Shown in pieces: positions 18,328 through 29,235 of a DNA stretch of 64,000 nt. The stretch covers positions 525,477-589,476 of the forward strand of contig JAVMKO010000195.1 of assembly GCA_032164245.1 (NCBI GenBank). The letters run 5' to 3'. Every line of letters starts with the position of its first letter. The stretch's first letter is position 1. Origin of the DNA: Sternotherus odoratus. Taxonomy: Eukaryota; Chordata; Testudines; Kinosternidae. The translations under genes were made by a program, and so were the position numbers. Below the pieces are notes generated by a model. That model did not search any database and was not told the DNA's origin. It saw only the letters and a list, made by a program, of their open reading frames with translations.

Positions 18328-19782
18328 TCAGTGCTGCCCAAGGTTGTGGGAGGTAGGGGAATTAGAATTGGGAGGGCGCCTGGCAGAGTGAGGACCATTA
18401 TTTGTAAAGGTGATGGCCTGCACAGGCTCTGAGGTAATCTTTTTGCTGACCTGTCTTTTTAAGACACCAGTTTCTCTCAGCAAATCTCCTGCCTGTTTGA
18501 TTTTTGCCACTAGCTCACCCCAGGTTAGATGTTCTAAATCCACAGTCCCCATGGTCATTTTTGTCTGAGAATTTAGTCCTGCATAAGTGCTCTGTACTAA
18601 TTCATGTCCCTGATATTGGAAAGTGATAATCCCATTCTCTTCTGTCTGGGGTAAAGAATCAGAGAGAGCTGCCAACATTTTCTTTCGAATTAGGTAAGCT
18701 TCTGGGGCCTCTCCTGGTTTCTGCTCTTCCATTATGTACAGTTTCTTAAGGGAAGACGCAGGTAATAATATTTTAAGAGCACTAATCATCCATTCCCGGG
18801 GCCCAGTGGCAGTCCGTTCCCAAGACCCTATGCCTATGTCCAGAGCATCTGCATCACAGGGAGAGGTGCATAACTGAGCCAATTGAGTTAAGTCCATGCC
18901 ATCAGCAGAGGGGTACATTTGCCAAACACGGGCCAGCCATGCAATGGCTGTGTCACGGTTCAGTGGTCCCAGTCTCTCAGCAATAGCCTTTGCTTGACTA
19001 GGAGACCACCTTACTACATCTGTGACCAGCTCTGTTGTGGGAAGATCGGCTCCTGCAACTATGTGTTTAACCTCCCTTGTGGAAACAGGAGCAACATTAT
19101 GTATTTGTGGCCAATCAGGGTTGAATGGGCTTTTGGGGACAGCATCAAGGGGTAACTTTATTCTTTCAGGGGGCTCCTCATCACAATCCTCTCTTAACCT
19201 TACAGCTGCTACCACCCCCTTATGGGCACTAAGCTGGGCACGCAGTTTACCAATCCTTGCCTCACACTCCTGATGGTCTGCTGCAGCTTTTGCTGCTCTG
19301 TTTTCTTCTGCTAAGAAGCGAGTTGCTGCCCTTGCTTCTTCTAACAGAACTTTTGTCTGTGTTAGTTCTTTCCTGTACTGTTCTGCATTCCTGTTTGCTC
19401 TGTCTCTCTCCTCTTGTATATCTCTGACTACAGTCACCATTCTGAGCTTTTCTGCTATCAGTTCACACCCATCTGTCTCACATTTGCTCAAACGCTGTTG
19501 TAACTGCTTGTTCTCAAGCTCCAGTTCCTGTCTTCCCTTGACCATTTCCACCATGTCCAGACATGCATAAAATAATGCCCATGCAGCTGCAGCATCTTTT
19601 GCACTACCACGTGGCTTAAAGGTTGTGCAATATTGATCAAAGCTCAGACTAGCTTCAGTTAGGGGATTCTCACCCTTAAAACACCCCATTTCCCAGGGAC
19701 ATTTCCCCTTTTTCATTACCCATCTCTCTAACCTGTTGGTTTTCTCCTGTCTTAAGCGAGCAAAAAGGTCCTTTTCAGCCAT
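18328..19782 (-). CDS. gag: ERV-O Gag-like protein with coiled coil
   Basis: 484 codons from ATG 19782 to TGA 18328. Residues 80-200 form a long charged, Leu-rich coiled coil (ELELENKQLQQRL and following). Residues 215-430 resemble a capsid: mainly helical, with a KPGEAPEAYLIRKK stretch in the place of a major homology region. There is no N-terminal Gly for myristoylation, no PPxY and no CCHC knuckle. N-terminal coiled coils are known in Gag of spuma-like and class III retroviruses, so affinity to those is possible but unproven. First gene after the leader, without internal stops. Confidence 0.65.
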   Translation of the reverse strand: MAEKDLFARLRQEKTNRLERWVMKKGKCPWEMGCFKGENPLTEASLSFDQYCTTFKPRGSAKDAAAAWALFYACLDMVEMVKGRQELELENKQLQQRLSKCETDGCELIAEKLRMVTVVRDIQEERDRANRNAEQYRKELTQTKVLLEEARAATRFLAEENRAAKAAADHQECEARIGKLRAQLSAHKGVVAAVRLREDCDEEPPERIKLPLDAVPKSPFNPDWPQIHNVAPVSTREVKHIVAGADLPTTELVTDVVRWSPSQAKAIAERLGPLNRDTAIAWLARVWQMYPSADGMDLTQLAQLCTSPCDADALDIGIGSWERTATGPREWMISALKILLPASSLKKLYIMEEQKPGEAPEAYLIRKKMLAALSDSLPQTEENGIITFQYQGHELVQSTYAGLNSQTKMTMGTVDLEHLTWGELVAKIKQAGDLLRETGVLKRQVSKKITSEPVQAITFTNNGPHSARRPPNSNSPTSHNLGQH

Positions 19783-20075
19783 TTCCTTATTTCACTACCA
19801 ATCCCTACCAACAGTTCTTTTTAAAACCTTTACTTTCAAGCCACTACTCTTAACTCCTTATTTCACAGTTCTACAAGTATTTTAAGCACAATTCTTAACA
19901 TAAGGTTACCAAATAGTCTATGAGAGAGACAGAGACCTTGCTAAAGGAGCTTGGTCTGAAAAGAAAAAGCAAGCAAGCTTACTCAGGTCTGTGCCTCAGT
20001 TTCCCTACTCCACAGCAACTACTCAACAATTACCATGTGATTTTGGTCACGTGCTGCCCGCATTCTCCACCAATT
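19783..20075 (-). other. ERV-O leader and atypical primer site
   Basis: Three bases after the LTR the minus strand reads TGGTGGAGAATGCGGGCA. The terminal TGGTGGAGA agrees with tRNA-Ala, but the remainder does not match any tRNA I know well, so the primer is uncertain. Confidence 0.4.
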
Positions 20076-20328
20076 TGTTATCAAATGTGCCCGTTACTTT
20101 GGGGTATGCTCATTTATTTGGGTTACTCTTCTGGGGGAGGAGGGGTGTAGTTCTGTAATTCTATTAATGTGCTGCTTATGTTACTTGTGTTCATATGGAG
20201 CTCTACTCCTTCCTTCTGCAAGTCCCCTCCCAGTGGAGTTATCCTGCTAGGTTCCCCGGGGCTGGGGTCCTCCAGCCCTAGAACTAGAGAGAGACACACA
20301 CACACCCACACACACCCACCCACCCACC

Positions 20329-20375
<47 letters not shown>

Positions 20376-21634
20376 TCCAGCTGATCCCCTTATGTGTCCC
20401 TGTGCTCAGTGAGCTGGGTTAAACAGCACTTTCAAGCTGATACCTTTATGTGCTCCTGGTCTCAATGGGCTGAGTTGAGCAGCACTCTCAGCTGCCCCCC
20501 CCCCTTATGTGCCCCAAGTTGAACACGTCCCTATCCCACTTTTAGAGTAACCAACTCGATGAGCAAACCCCACAGTATCTTTGGGCACCACAGGGATCTT
20601 TTAGCTGAGGTAAAAGAAGCGTTGCTGAGGCGTAAATGGGGGAAGCTACAGACACAAATGAGTAAAATTCAGAGAGTGAGAGAGAAACAACCAACTTCAC
20701 CATAAGGGTTATTTATTGAATAATAATGATAACCATACAAAGAGAGCCTAAACCAGCATAGCATTCATTATTAAAGGGTAATTCCTGAGAGAGAGAGAGA
20801 GAGAAAAGGGGATCTCACCACTCCTGCAGCATGAATTAGTCGGGGTTCCCAGGTGATGGTAGCCGCTCAGGGTCCTGAAGGTAGGAGACTGGCAGAGCCC
20901 CCAGCAGGATCAGTTAGGTGATGATGGAGTGGAACTGGTGCAGAGTTTGGGTCTTAGCATCAGAACACTGACTGGGGCACAGGGAGGGGGTTTTATAGAG
21001 AAAATACAAAGGTTCAAGGGAGAACAAAGATTTGTTTAGGAGTAAACTGGGGATTCAAGGGTTTTCTTTAGGATAGACAATAGGAGCTGATCACTCTTGG
21101 CTATGGGAGGTGTTTTCTTCAGGGAGCTCATAATGTAACCAGGTTGCTTCAGTATTTTGGGATAGCAATCAAAGATCTATTACTAGAATTGGTCTGATAA
21201 TTGCTGAGCTGGGTGTGTACAGGTGTAGGTTCATTAGCATTTGGAGCAGGGATTCCCAGAATGCAGTGCATCCCTGCTTTTTAGGTCCCAGAGTTCAGTG
21301 TGGTTCTCTCTTCTTCATTCTTCATGCTAATTCCTGTCCATCTTTTATGCAGATGAGGCATGGGGAGTGGTCTCAGTTCTCCATTCCTTATGCTAATCGA
21401 GATGTCTTATTCTTGTCACCTTGTCAGGAGGGGTCCAGGCGTGTCTCCCAACACCCTTCATTGTTCTCTGCAGACCTTTTCTCTGATCAGTTTTGGTTCA
21501 AACAGAGACTGGGCGGGGAGTGTCTTTCATGAGACAGGCAGGCTGGATACTGCACCCTGGTTCCCCAAAAACACAGAGCGGACTGGTATCAAACTGTGCC
21601 CTGGTTCCCAAAAACACAGAGCTGCCTGGTATCA
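20076..21634 (-). repeat. ERV-O 5' LTR
   Basis: About 1559 bp; TATAAAA at 20991-20997 and AATAAA at 20712-20717 on the minus strand. The U5 microsatellite has expanded to a mixed (CA)/(CCCA) tract at 20291-20373, unlike the other LTR. About ten base differences from 1595-3146 otherwise. Confidence 0.85.
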
Positions 21635-21638
21635 ACCT

Positions 21639-22132
21639 GTAAAAAACTATAAATGAAGCTGCTACAGCCCCTCCATCTTTGTCTTCTACCTCCAGTCTTC
21701 AGCCTGCCTTGCTTCCAGCTCTGGATGGAACTTTGCTACACAGGAGAACTCTGGCCAAAGGGTGCTGACCCATCCCTGGAGGGGATGCTTTCCAGAAACT
21801 GTGATTTGAACCTGCAGTTATTCTACCTTTGCTGCAAGCCTGAACCAAGATATTTGCCATTACTGCATGTAATTGATTTCTTTTAACCATTCCTAACCCT
21901 CACCTAGACCTTTTTTCCTTGTATAATAAACCTTTAGATTTTAGATGCTAAAAGATTGGCAACAGTGTGATTTGTGGTAAAACCTGATTTGTATATTGAC
22001 CTGGGTCTGGGGCCTGATTCTTTGGACTTGGGGAGAACCGTTTTCTTTATTTGGGGTATTTGTTTTCATAACCATTGGTCCCCAGGATAGGTGGCTGCTG
22101 GTGGTGATACTAGGAACCTGGTGCGTCTAAAG
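21639..22132 (+). mobile_element. Old solo LTR, middle part
   Basis: Continuation of the LTR begun at 1219, with TATA-like ctataaat at its start and AATAAA near 21926. A hAT interrupts it at 22133 within gtctaaag. Confidence 0.55.
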
Positions 22133-23093
22133 CACATGTGTCAAACTCAAGGCCCGCGGGCCACATCCGGCCCGCCATACAATTATATCCGGCCCGCGAA
22201 ATCGTTTTATATATCTGTTTTTAATGGCCCTGTGACAGGGGTCGGGAACCTTTTTGGCTCAGAGAGCCATATAATAGGCCCCCCCCCCGCCGCCGCCGCG
22301 CTCTCCTCCCCCCCCCCGCCGCCGCGCTCTCCTCTCCCCCCCCGCCACCGCCGCGCTCTCCTTTCCCCCCCGCCACTGCTTCCGCCGCGCTCTCCTTTAC
22401 CCCCCCCGACGCCGCCGCTGCCGCCGCGCTCTCCGTTCCCCCGCTGCCGCCGCGCTCTCCGTTCCCCCCCGCCACCGCTGCCGCCGCGCTCTCCGTTCCC
22501 CCCCGCCACCGCTGCCGCCGCGCTCTCCTTTACCCCCCCAACGCCGCCGCTGCCGCCGCGCTCTCCGTTCCCCCGCTGCCGCCGCGCTCTCCGTTCCCCC
22601 CCGCCACCGCCGCGCTCTCCTTTCCCCCCCGCCACCGCTTCCGCCGCGCTCTCCTTTACCCCCCCGACGCCGCCGCTGCCGCCGCGCTCTCCGTTCCCCC
22701 GCTGCCGCCGCACTCTCCGTTCCCCCCCCGCCACCGCCGCGCTCTCCGTTCCCCCCCGCCACCGCTGCCGCCGCGCTCTCCTTTACCCCCCCGACGCCGC
22801 CGCTGCCGCCACGCTCTCCTTCCCCCCCCCACCTGACCCACCCAGCCCGATCTCTCCCCCACACCGCTCCCCCACACCACAGATTTTGAATGTATTGTAT
22901 TGACAGGATATTTTTTTATGAAGAGCAAAATATTTTAAGTTGAAATGTATTTATTTTGGAATGATATCCTGTATTTTGGTTCATATTAATGGTTAAAAAA
23001 CATAAATATTTAGTCTGTTAAATAAATGGTTATACTGTTCGGACCGCGAGTTTTGAGTTTTGGCCCCCTGTGCAATTGAGTTTGACACCCCTG
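22133..23093 (+). mobile_element. hAT non-autonomous element in the old LTR
   Basis: Exact 8-bp duplication GTCTAAAG at 22125-22132 and 23094-23101. Terminal inverted repeats: cacatgtgtcaaactcaa at the left, and the right end reversed reads caggggtgtcaaactcaa. The interior holds the start of a second hAT (caggggtcgggaaccttttt at about 22234) and a GC-rich minisatellite. AT-rich DNA fills 22860-23030. No transposase. Confidence 0.9.
22278..22840 (+). repeat. GC-rich minisatellite, pyrimidine strand up
   Basis: Irregular repeats built from cgccgccgcgctctcc followed by gttccccc or tttacccccc. The plus strand is C-rich with many CpG. Long open frames on both strands through it (up to 270 codons) arise from the lack of A/T and are not genes. 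Confidence 0.85.
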
Positions 23094-23101
23094 GTCTAAA
23101 G

Positions 23102-23280
23102 GAATTACTTGTGTGACTTGTGGTTAGCCAGTGGGGTGAGACCAAAGTCTTTTCTGTTTGGCTGGTTTGGTTCACATTAGAGTGGAAAAACCCCAGCTTT
23201 GGGCTGTAGTTGCCCCTTTGGAAGCAATCTGTCCTGATCTGACACTCACAGTTGGATCCCACCAGGAACAGCACTGTCAC
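23102..23280 (+). mobile_element. Old solo LTR, 3' end
   Basis: Continues from 22132 and ends in CTGTCACA. No primer site follows, in line with a solo LTR. Confidence 0.5.
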
Positions 23281-24282
23281 ACTAGCCTCCTCAGAGGAGA
23301 AATCTTTAGGGAGGGGTTAGAGCTAGAAAATTAAGTATCTGTGTAAGTTGTAAGTTTTCTCTTTTTCTTTATTAAACCTTTTTTTGTTATAAAAAAGCGT
23401 TGAAGGGAACAACCAAAGCTGAATCTCTGTCCTCGGTGACCAGAGGGGGTGGGGTGGGGCGGGAGAGAGATCAGTGTCTCCCAGGTTGAAAGGGGAAGGT
23501 TAGGGCAAAGTCTCTTTGTTTTTTCATCTCCCAGGGAAAAAAAGGGAGGGGTCGGCAGGGTTACTCTCTGGGGGGGGGGGGGGGTGTCAAGGTGCCCCAC
23601 CCCATAGTCTTGGGGTACATCACTTTGATGGCAGTGAAATTCCAAGCCCAACTGGTAAAGTTTGGGTTTTGGGGGGAAAAGATTTAATTTAGGCAGGAAA
23701 AGTAGCTTACAGTTAAGAGTCTGCAGCATGAGACCCCCCCCCCTCTTTTACCCTAGAGTGGGGGGAGGAAGATCCTCTTACACACACTATCTTGAGCGGT
23801 GGTGGGGTAAGCGGGCTGTGGCATGGCCAGGCCTGGGAGTGGGGGTTGGATAAGGGGCCAGAGGGGGGGGGGGTGGTAGTGAATGTGGGGTTGGATGGTG
23901 TGTGGGAGTCTCAGGGGGCCTGTCAGGCAGTGTGGGGTGTAGCTAGGGGTCAGAGAGCAGGGGGCTTGGATGTGGGGGTAGGGTCCTGGGGTGTGATTAG
24001 GAGGCAGAGGGTCCCTGGAGGGGGGAAGCCAGGAGAAAGAAGTAGGGGCCTTAAGGGGTGGTGTCTTGGGGGTGATGAGGGGTCTGGAGGGGATAGTCTG
24101 GGGAGAAGGAGCAGGGGGGCATAGATGGGGGTGGGGTCCTGGAGGGGCAGTGAGAGTGGGGGGGAATCCCCAGAGGGGTCGATCGGGACAAGGAGCAGGG
24201 GTGTGGATGGGTCGGTGGTTCTGAAGGGGGCAGTTGGAGGGGGGTTGGGGTGAGGAGTTAGGAGGGTTTAGGGTTGGGGGAC
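23281..24282. other. Unclassified sequence with G-rich low-complexity tail
   Basis: 23281-23750 resembles retroelement LTR or leader DNA (ATTAAA near 23373) but no pair is present. 23800-24280 is strongly G-rich with recurring ggggtgtgg-type words. No convincing gene. Confidence 0.4.
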
Positions 24283-25095
24283 CCTAGCCTCAGGTGTGGC
24301 CATGAGACTCATCTCGTGGCTCCAGGTGTCGGGACTCCCGCCCGAGGTCCAGTATACGATACAGGACCTACCGTTCGACTGATCAGGTTTCTTTTCAGAG
24401 AAAACAGACTCTCCGCTACAAACACTTAAGGACTTGAGACAAACGATGCGCAATTTGGGGACACACACGCAGATCACGCAGAGGAAGCCGTTCAGACCAC
24501 CACCGCGCTGCTTTTATCCACTACTGCGCCCCACCCAGGACTTCCACCGCAGAAGGGGACGCGAAGGCCAGAGGTGCTCGTCCTCCACCCAGCAAGGCCG
24601 GCCCCCACAAACCCAAAAGCCCCACCAAGGGGATAAACCTAACTTTTGAAGGTGCGCCCGGGGGCAGAGCACTAGTCGTGCCTACGGATCCACCATTCCG
24701 GAACAGACTCTCCCACTTCTACAGTGCCTGGTCCAGTATAACCTCGCACCAGTAGGTACTTCGCATGGTAGAAGTGGGATACTCGCTCCATCCTCCTCCC
24801 TCCCCGTCCCGCTTCAGGGACTCTTCTCACGAGCAACTCCAGTCGCAGGAGGTAAAGTCGCTTCTTTCTCTAGGGGCCATTGAACCGGTCCCAGAGGAGT
24901 TGAAGGGCAAGGGGTTTTATTGCCGGTATTTCCTCATATCCAAGGTGAAAGGGGGCTTGAGGCCCATCCTGGACCTTCGCGGACTCAACAAGCACATGAC
25001 AAAACTGAAGTTCTGCATGGTCTCCCTGAGTATGATCACCCCCTTCTTGGAGACTGGTAGGCTGCCCTTGACATGAAAGACGTGTACTATCACAT
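24283..25095 (+). pseudogene. DIRS-type retrotransposon fragment (ORF1 end and RT start)
   Basis: The frame at 24765-25076 reads EVKSLLSLGAIEPVP, then FYCRYFLISK and GGLRPILDLRGLNKHM, the N-terminal fingers of DIRS-like reverse transcriptase. About 20 bases further LDMKDVYYHI is readable after a shift, and the match ends before the catalytic site. 24434-24649 resembles the basic tail of the upstream ORF, with a stop near 24381. Truncated and frame-broken. Confidence 0.75.
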
Positions 25096-25102
25096 AGGTA
25101 AT

Positions 25103-26075
25103 AGAGTCCCGTGGCACATTAAAGACTAAAGTACTGAAGCATAAGCTTCTCGTGGGCTAATACCCACTTCGTAGGATGCATGCAGTGGAAGTAGCCTCTG
25201 CAAGCTTATGCTTCAATACTTTAGTTCAGGGGTGGGGAACCTCCAGCCCGCGGGCCTTATACAGCCCACCAAATTATTCTGTTCGGCCCGCGGCGGGGCC
25301 GGGGATGCACCTGGGGGAGCTGTGGGGGGCCGCGTGGCTGCCAGGCGGGCGGGGCTTGCGCTTGGGGGAGCCGCGTGGCCGCCAGGCAGGGGTGGCTCGC
25401 GCCTGGGGGAGCTGCTGGGGCCGCGCGGCTGCCAGGCGGGCGGCGAAAGGAGGAGCCGTGGGGAGCCGAAGGTCAAAGGGGTGTGGGGGGGAGGCTGGGC
25501 TGGGGGGCAGGCAAGGGGGCGGTGGGGGGGGAGGCTGGGCGGGGAGGGGAGCAGGAGACTAGGCTGGATGGGGTAGGCAAGGCATGGGTGCGGGAGGGAA
25601 GGAAGTTTGGTGGGGGGGGGGAGGCTGAGCTGGGTGGGTCAGGCATGGGGGGCAGGAGGCTGGGTTGGGAGTGGGAGGGGGTAGGATGTTAGGGTTGGTG
25701 GGATGGGCCAGGCAGGGGTGGGGGAGGAAAGGCGGTTAGACGGGGGGAGGCTGGGCGGGGGTAAAGGAAGATCACTCCCTACAGCCAGGCTGACAGCGGG
25801 AGCTGACTGGGGCAGGCGGCAGGACCCCGGCTGGCAAGGGGCTAGTGGGGGAAACCCCCAAAGCAGTGCAGGGCTAAGCACTCCGCCTGCCACTGCTTTG
25901 GGGTTTCCCCCGCTGGCCCCTTGCCAGGTGGGGTCTCAACTCCCATTGACAGCCTGGGCTTCCTTGGGGGGGGGGGGGGAGAGCGGCCTGCGAATGACAT
26001 TATAAATGTCCAACTGGCCCTTGGCAGAAAAAAGGTTCCCCACCCCTGCTTTAGTTAGTCTTCAAGGTGCCCCAG
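25103..26075 (+). mobile_element. Long-TIR element, interrupted by a hAT
   Basis: Left end agagtcccgtggcacatta and right end (26056-26085, reversed agagtcctggggcaccttga) are inverted repeats of roughly 25 bp. The interior contains ggataagctt-like and cccacttc words of a common reptile/bird repeat. Family name unknown to me. Confidence 0.5.
25227..26048 (+). mobile_element. hAT non-autonomous element with G-rich interior
   Basis: TIRs caggggtggggaacc / ggttccccacccctg and an exact 8-bp duplication CTTTAGTT (25219-25226, 26049-26056). The interior is G-rich (ggctgggtgggtcaggcatg and similar) and is shared with the unrelated-ended hAT at 39958-41567. No transposase frame. Confidence 0.9.
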
Positions 26076-26439
26076 GACTCTGTCACTTCTGCAATTCCAG
26101 ACTAACAGGGCCACCTCTGGGATTCTTTGTATTACAGTGGCACCTACTCGCTGTAATAATGCAGAGAGAGATGTTTCTCATTTGTAGCCGCAGCACTTTT
26201 TCTTTCTTTCTTTCTTTTTTTTAACATCACAAGCTCCACAACGTGGGAAGATGGTGCAGGTTCCTCCTCTGTCCCTGCGCTCTGCACCACCTGTACCGCG
26301 CGGGAGGGGAGATATCCCAGGGTTTCTGCAGGTCCCCTTCGCCCCCTGTCTGTAGTGAGATGTCCCAGCAGGGGCCAAGCCCCAATGGCACTAAGCGGGT
26401 GCAGGGAGCGGTGAGAAAAAGATGTCTGGGGCTGCACTG

Positions 26440-26790
26440 GGAGGCGGGAAGGGGGCGGAGAGAAGAAATGGTGCAGTGGATTGTGGGAGATGTGGTTTCC
26501 CTGGCCTACATCTCCCATCAGCCACCGCGGAACCACGGGAGAGGGCGTGTCCGGCGCCGGGCCTTTTGATTGGGCGAGAGGCGCTCTTGGGATTAGCTAG
26601 CGCTTCCGTTCGCACAGCGGGGCCGGAAACGGAAGTTGTTGGAAGAGGAAGTGATGTCAGCAGTCAGGACGCCTTCCGCGGGACGCGCGGGAACTGGGCA
26701 TCGCTCCGCTCTGCGCGAGTCGCTTCCGTCATGAGCGACGCATCCTGGGAGTTGTAGTTCGTAAAGTGTTGCTGTTTCGGGCAGGTTTGA
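26440..26790 (+). promoter_or_regulatory. Orphan CpG-rich promoter-like region
   Basis: Dense CpG. Contains ETS-type sites (ccggaaacggaagttg, 26622-26637; cttccgtt), a CRE-like gtgatgtca (26651-26659), an inverted CCAAT box (attggg, 26569-26574) and several copies of a ZNF143/THAP11-like motif: gcatcctgggagttgtagttc at 26740-26760 (reverse), cctacatctcccatcagcc at 26505-26523 (forward) and gattgtgggagatgtggt at 26479-26496 (reverse). Such motif sets mark housekeeping, often bidirectional promoters. A possible splice donor gcag|gtttga is at 26783. No downstream exon is visible because a minisatellite follows. Confidence 0.6.
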
Positions 26791-26799
26791 TACCCGCGT

Positions 26800-28202
26800 G
26801 TCTCAGCCAGAGCCCCACAGACAACCCGCCCCGACCCCCCCGCCCCCTACAACAACCCGCCTTCTCGCCCCCCGCCCGCAACCCTCCCCGGCCCCCCCCA
26901 CCTACAACCTTCCCCGACCCCCCCCTACAATCCTCCCCCGACCCCCCCTACAACCTTCCCCGACCCCCCCCACCTACAACCCGCCTTCTCGCCCCCCCTC
27001 CCCGACCCCCCACCCACCTACAACCCTCCCCGACCCCCCCCACCTACAACCCTCCCCGACCCGCCCCAACCCACAACAACCCGCCTTCTCACCCCCCACC
27101 TACAACCCTCCCCGACCCCCCAGCCCACAACCCGCCCCGACCCCCCCCTACAACCCGCCCCGACCCCCCCCACCTACAACAACCCGCCTTCTCGCCCCCC
27201 CTCACCAACCCCCCCACCCACCTACAACCCTCCCCGACCCCCCCAACCCACAACAACCCTCCCCGACCCACAACAACCCTCCCCGACCCCCCCAACCCAC
27301 AACCCTCCCCGACCCCCCCCTACAACCTTCCCCGACGCCCCCCACAACAACCCGCCTTCTCACCCCCCCTCCCCGACCCCACCCACCCACCTACAACCTT
27401 CCCCGACCCCCCCCTACAATCCTCCCCGACCCCCCCCACCTACAATCCTCCCCGACCCCCCCCACCTACAATCCTCCCCGACCCCCCCCAACCCACAACA
27501 ACCCGCCTTCTCACCCACCTACAACCCTCCCCGACCCCCCCACCTACAACCCTCCCCGACCCCCCCACCTACAACCCGCCTTCTCGCCCCCCCTACAACC
27601 CTCCCCGACACCCCCCACCCACAACAACCCGCCTTCTCACCCCCCCTACAACCCTCCCCGACCCCCCCACCTACAACCCTCCCCGACCCCCCCCACCCAC
27701 AACAACCTGCCTTCTCACCCACCTACAACCCTCCCCGACCCCCCCACCTACAACCCTCCCCGACCCCCCCACCTACAACCCGCCTTCTCGCCCCCCCTAC
27801 AACCCTCCCCGACACCCCCCACCCACAACAACCCGCCTTCTCACCCCCCCTAAAACCCTCCCCGACCCCCCCACCTACAACCTTCCCCAACCCCCCCACC
27901 CACAACAACCCGCCTTCTCGCCCCCCCTCCCCGACCCCCCCACCCACCTACAACCCTCCACGACCACCCCTACAATCCTCCCCGACCCCCCCACCTACAA
28001 CCTTCCCCGACCCCCCCACCTACAACCTTCCCCGACCCCCCCAACCCACAACAACCCGCCTTCTCACCCCCCTACAACCCTCCCCGACCCCCCCACCTAC
28101 AACCCTCCCCGACCCCCCCAACCCACAACAACCCGTCTTCTCACCCCCCCTACAACCCTCCCCGCCCCCTCCACCTACAACCCTCCCCGACCCCCCCCCC
28201 CC
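26800..28202 (+). repeat. C-rich minisatellite with higher-order structure
   Basis: Unit of about 22-26 bp around ctacaaccctccccgaccc, alternating with cccacaacaacccgccttctc. Segments near 27519-27722 and 27723-27926 repeat with a period of 204 bp. Runs of C on the plus strand give runs of G on the minus strand. Pro-rich open frames of 480 and 351 codons in two plus frames are artefacts. Confidence 0.9.
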
Positions 28203-29235
28203 AGCTGAAGTATTTGTGCTGTTGAGGCTTCTTGTTTAGGGGTGGGAGTCCTCTATATTCTTTGTGTTTTTAATAGGCATGTGAAGGGTGATTGGGAGTT
28301 TGTTGTACAGAGGGAGTGTGAGTGTCCCTTGAGGGAGGGATAATTGCTGGGAGAGTGACCTGTCTGTAACTAGAGATGCTCCAGTCTCAGTTCTTTTCTC
28401 TCTCACAGCACTGGGTTTGTATGACAGGTCACCACTTCATTCTTTGTCCATCTTTTATGTGGTTGTGGTTTTCCAAGGAGAATGTGAGCATCCTAGTTAG
28501 GGATGGTTTCCTGCTGTAGTGTGCTGCAATAAGTGCATGGATGTTTGGAGTGGGGGCTGCTTCTCTGAGGTGTGGGGGGGGGTGGGGAGGGGGAGTGTAA
28601 TGGATAATTGGTGTTTCTTCTGTTTAGTATGCAGGTGAGGTCTTCTTTCATGTTGTGCAGTTGGGTGCTATGTGAGGAGGTTCACAATGAAGGTTTGTTT
28701 GTAGTTGCAGATGCATCTGGATCTGGTACTGCGTTGTGGTGTCCCATGGAGGGTCATGACTATTTCTGTTGACGTATGGGAGAGAAGGCCAGCGTACAAA
28801 GGAAATTAAGATGTTGAGAGTGGAAGCAGCAGTCAAAGTCAAGTGTGTGCAGAAGGGCAGAAGACTGATTTGTTTAAGGGTGGGAATTTCCTAAACTTTT
28901 CCTGTTAATGGGTGTGTGAGGAGTGGGTGGGAGCTTGTACAGAGGGAGTGTGAGTTTTTGCTGCGGGAAGGTTGATTAGAGAGTGACCTTTCTAACTAGA
29001 GAAGCTCCATTCTCAGTTCTTATCTCGGACAACACAACACTTCGTTTGCATGACAGGTTACTACTTCATTCTTTGTACATCTTCTATGTGGTTGTGGTTT
29101 TCCAAGGAGAATGTGAGCATCTTAGTTAGTGATGGTTCCCTGCTGTGGAGAGCATGTTGGGGGCAGCAATATGTGTATGAGTGTTTGGAGTGGGTGAGTG
29201 CTTCTCTAAGGGGAGTGTGTGTGTAATGGATAGTA

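Larger units (their letters stand above)
1595..21634 (-). mobile_element. ERV-O: outer endogenous retrovirus, non-autonomous, host of two nested proviruses
   Basis: Bounded by two direct LTRs of about 1.55 kb (1595-3146 and 20076-21634), each TG...CA, and flanked by an exact 4-bp target duplication ACCT (1591-1594 and 21635-21638). Without the two nested proviruses it is about 7.9 kb. Read on the minus strand it holds a leader, a Gag-like frame (19782-18328), two in-frame continuations after stops (to 18070 and 16864), a likely splice acceptor near 9106, and an interrupted Env-like region (4389-3191). No protease, reverse transcriptase, RNase H or integrase motif is visible, so it must have depended on another element. 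The LTRs differ at about ten bases plus microsatellite length, so insertion was fairly recent but older than its guests. Confidence 0.85.

Noticed and set aside
22091..22903. Long frames on both strands (270 and 175 codons)
   Set aside because: GC-rich minisatellite inside a hAT; no domain and both strands open.
26766..28208. Proline-rich open frames of 480 and 351 codons
   Set aside because: They run through a C-rich minisatellite in two frames at once; absence of stops follows from composition.
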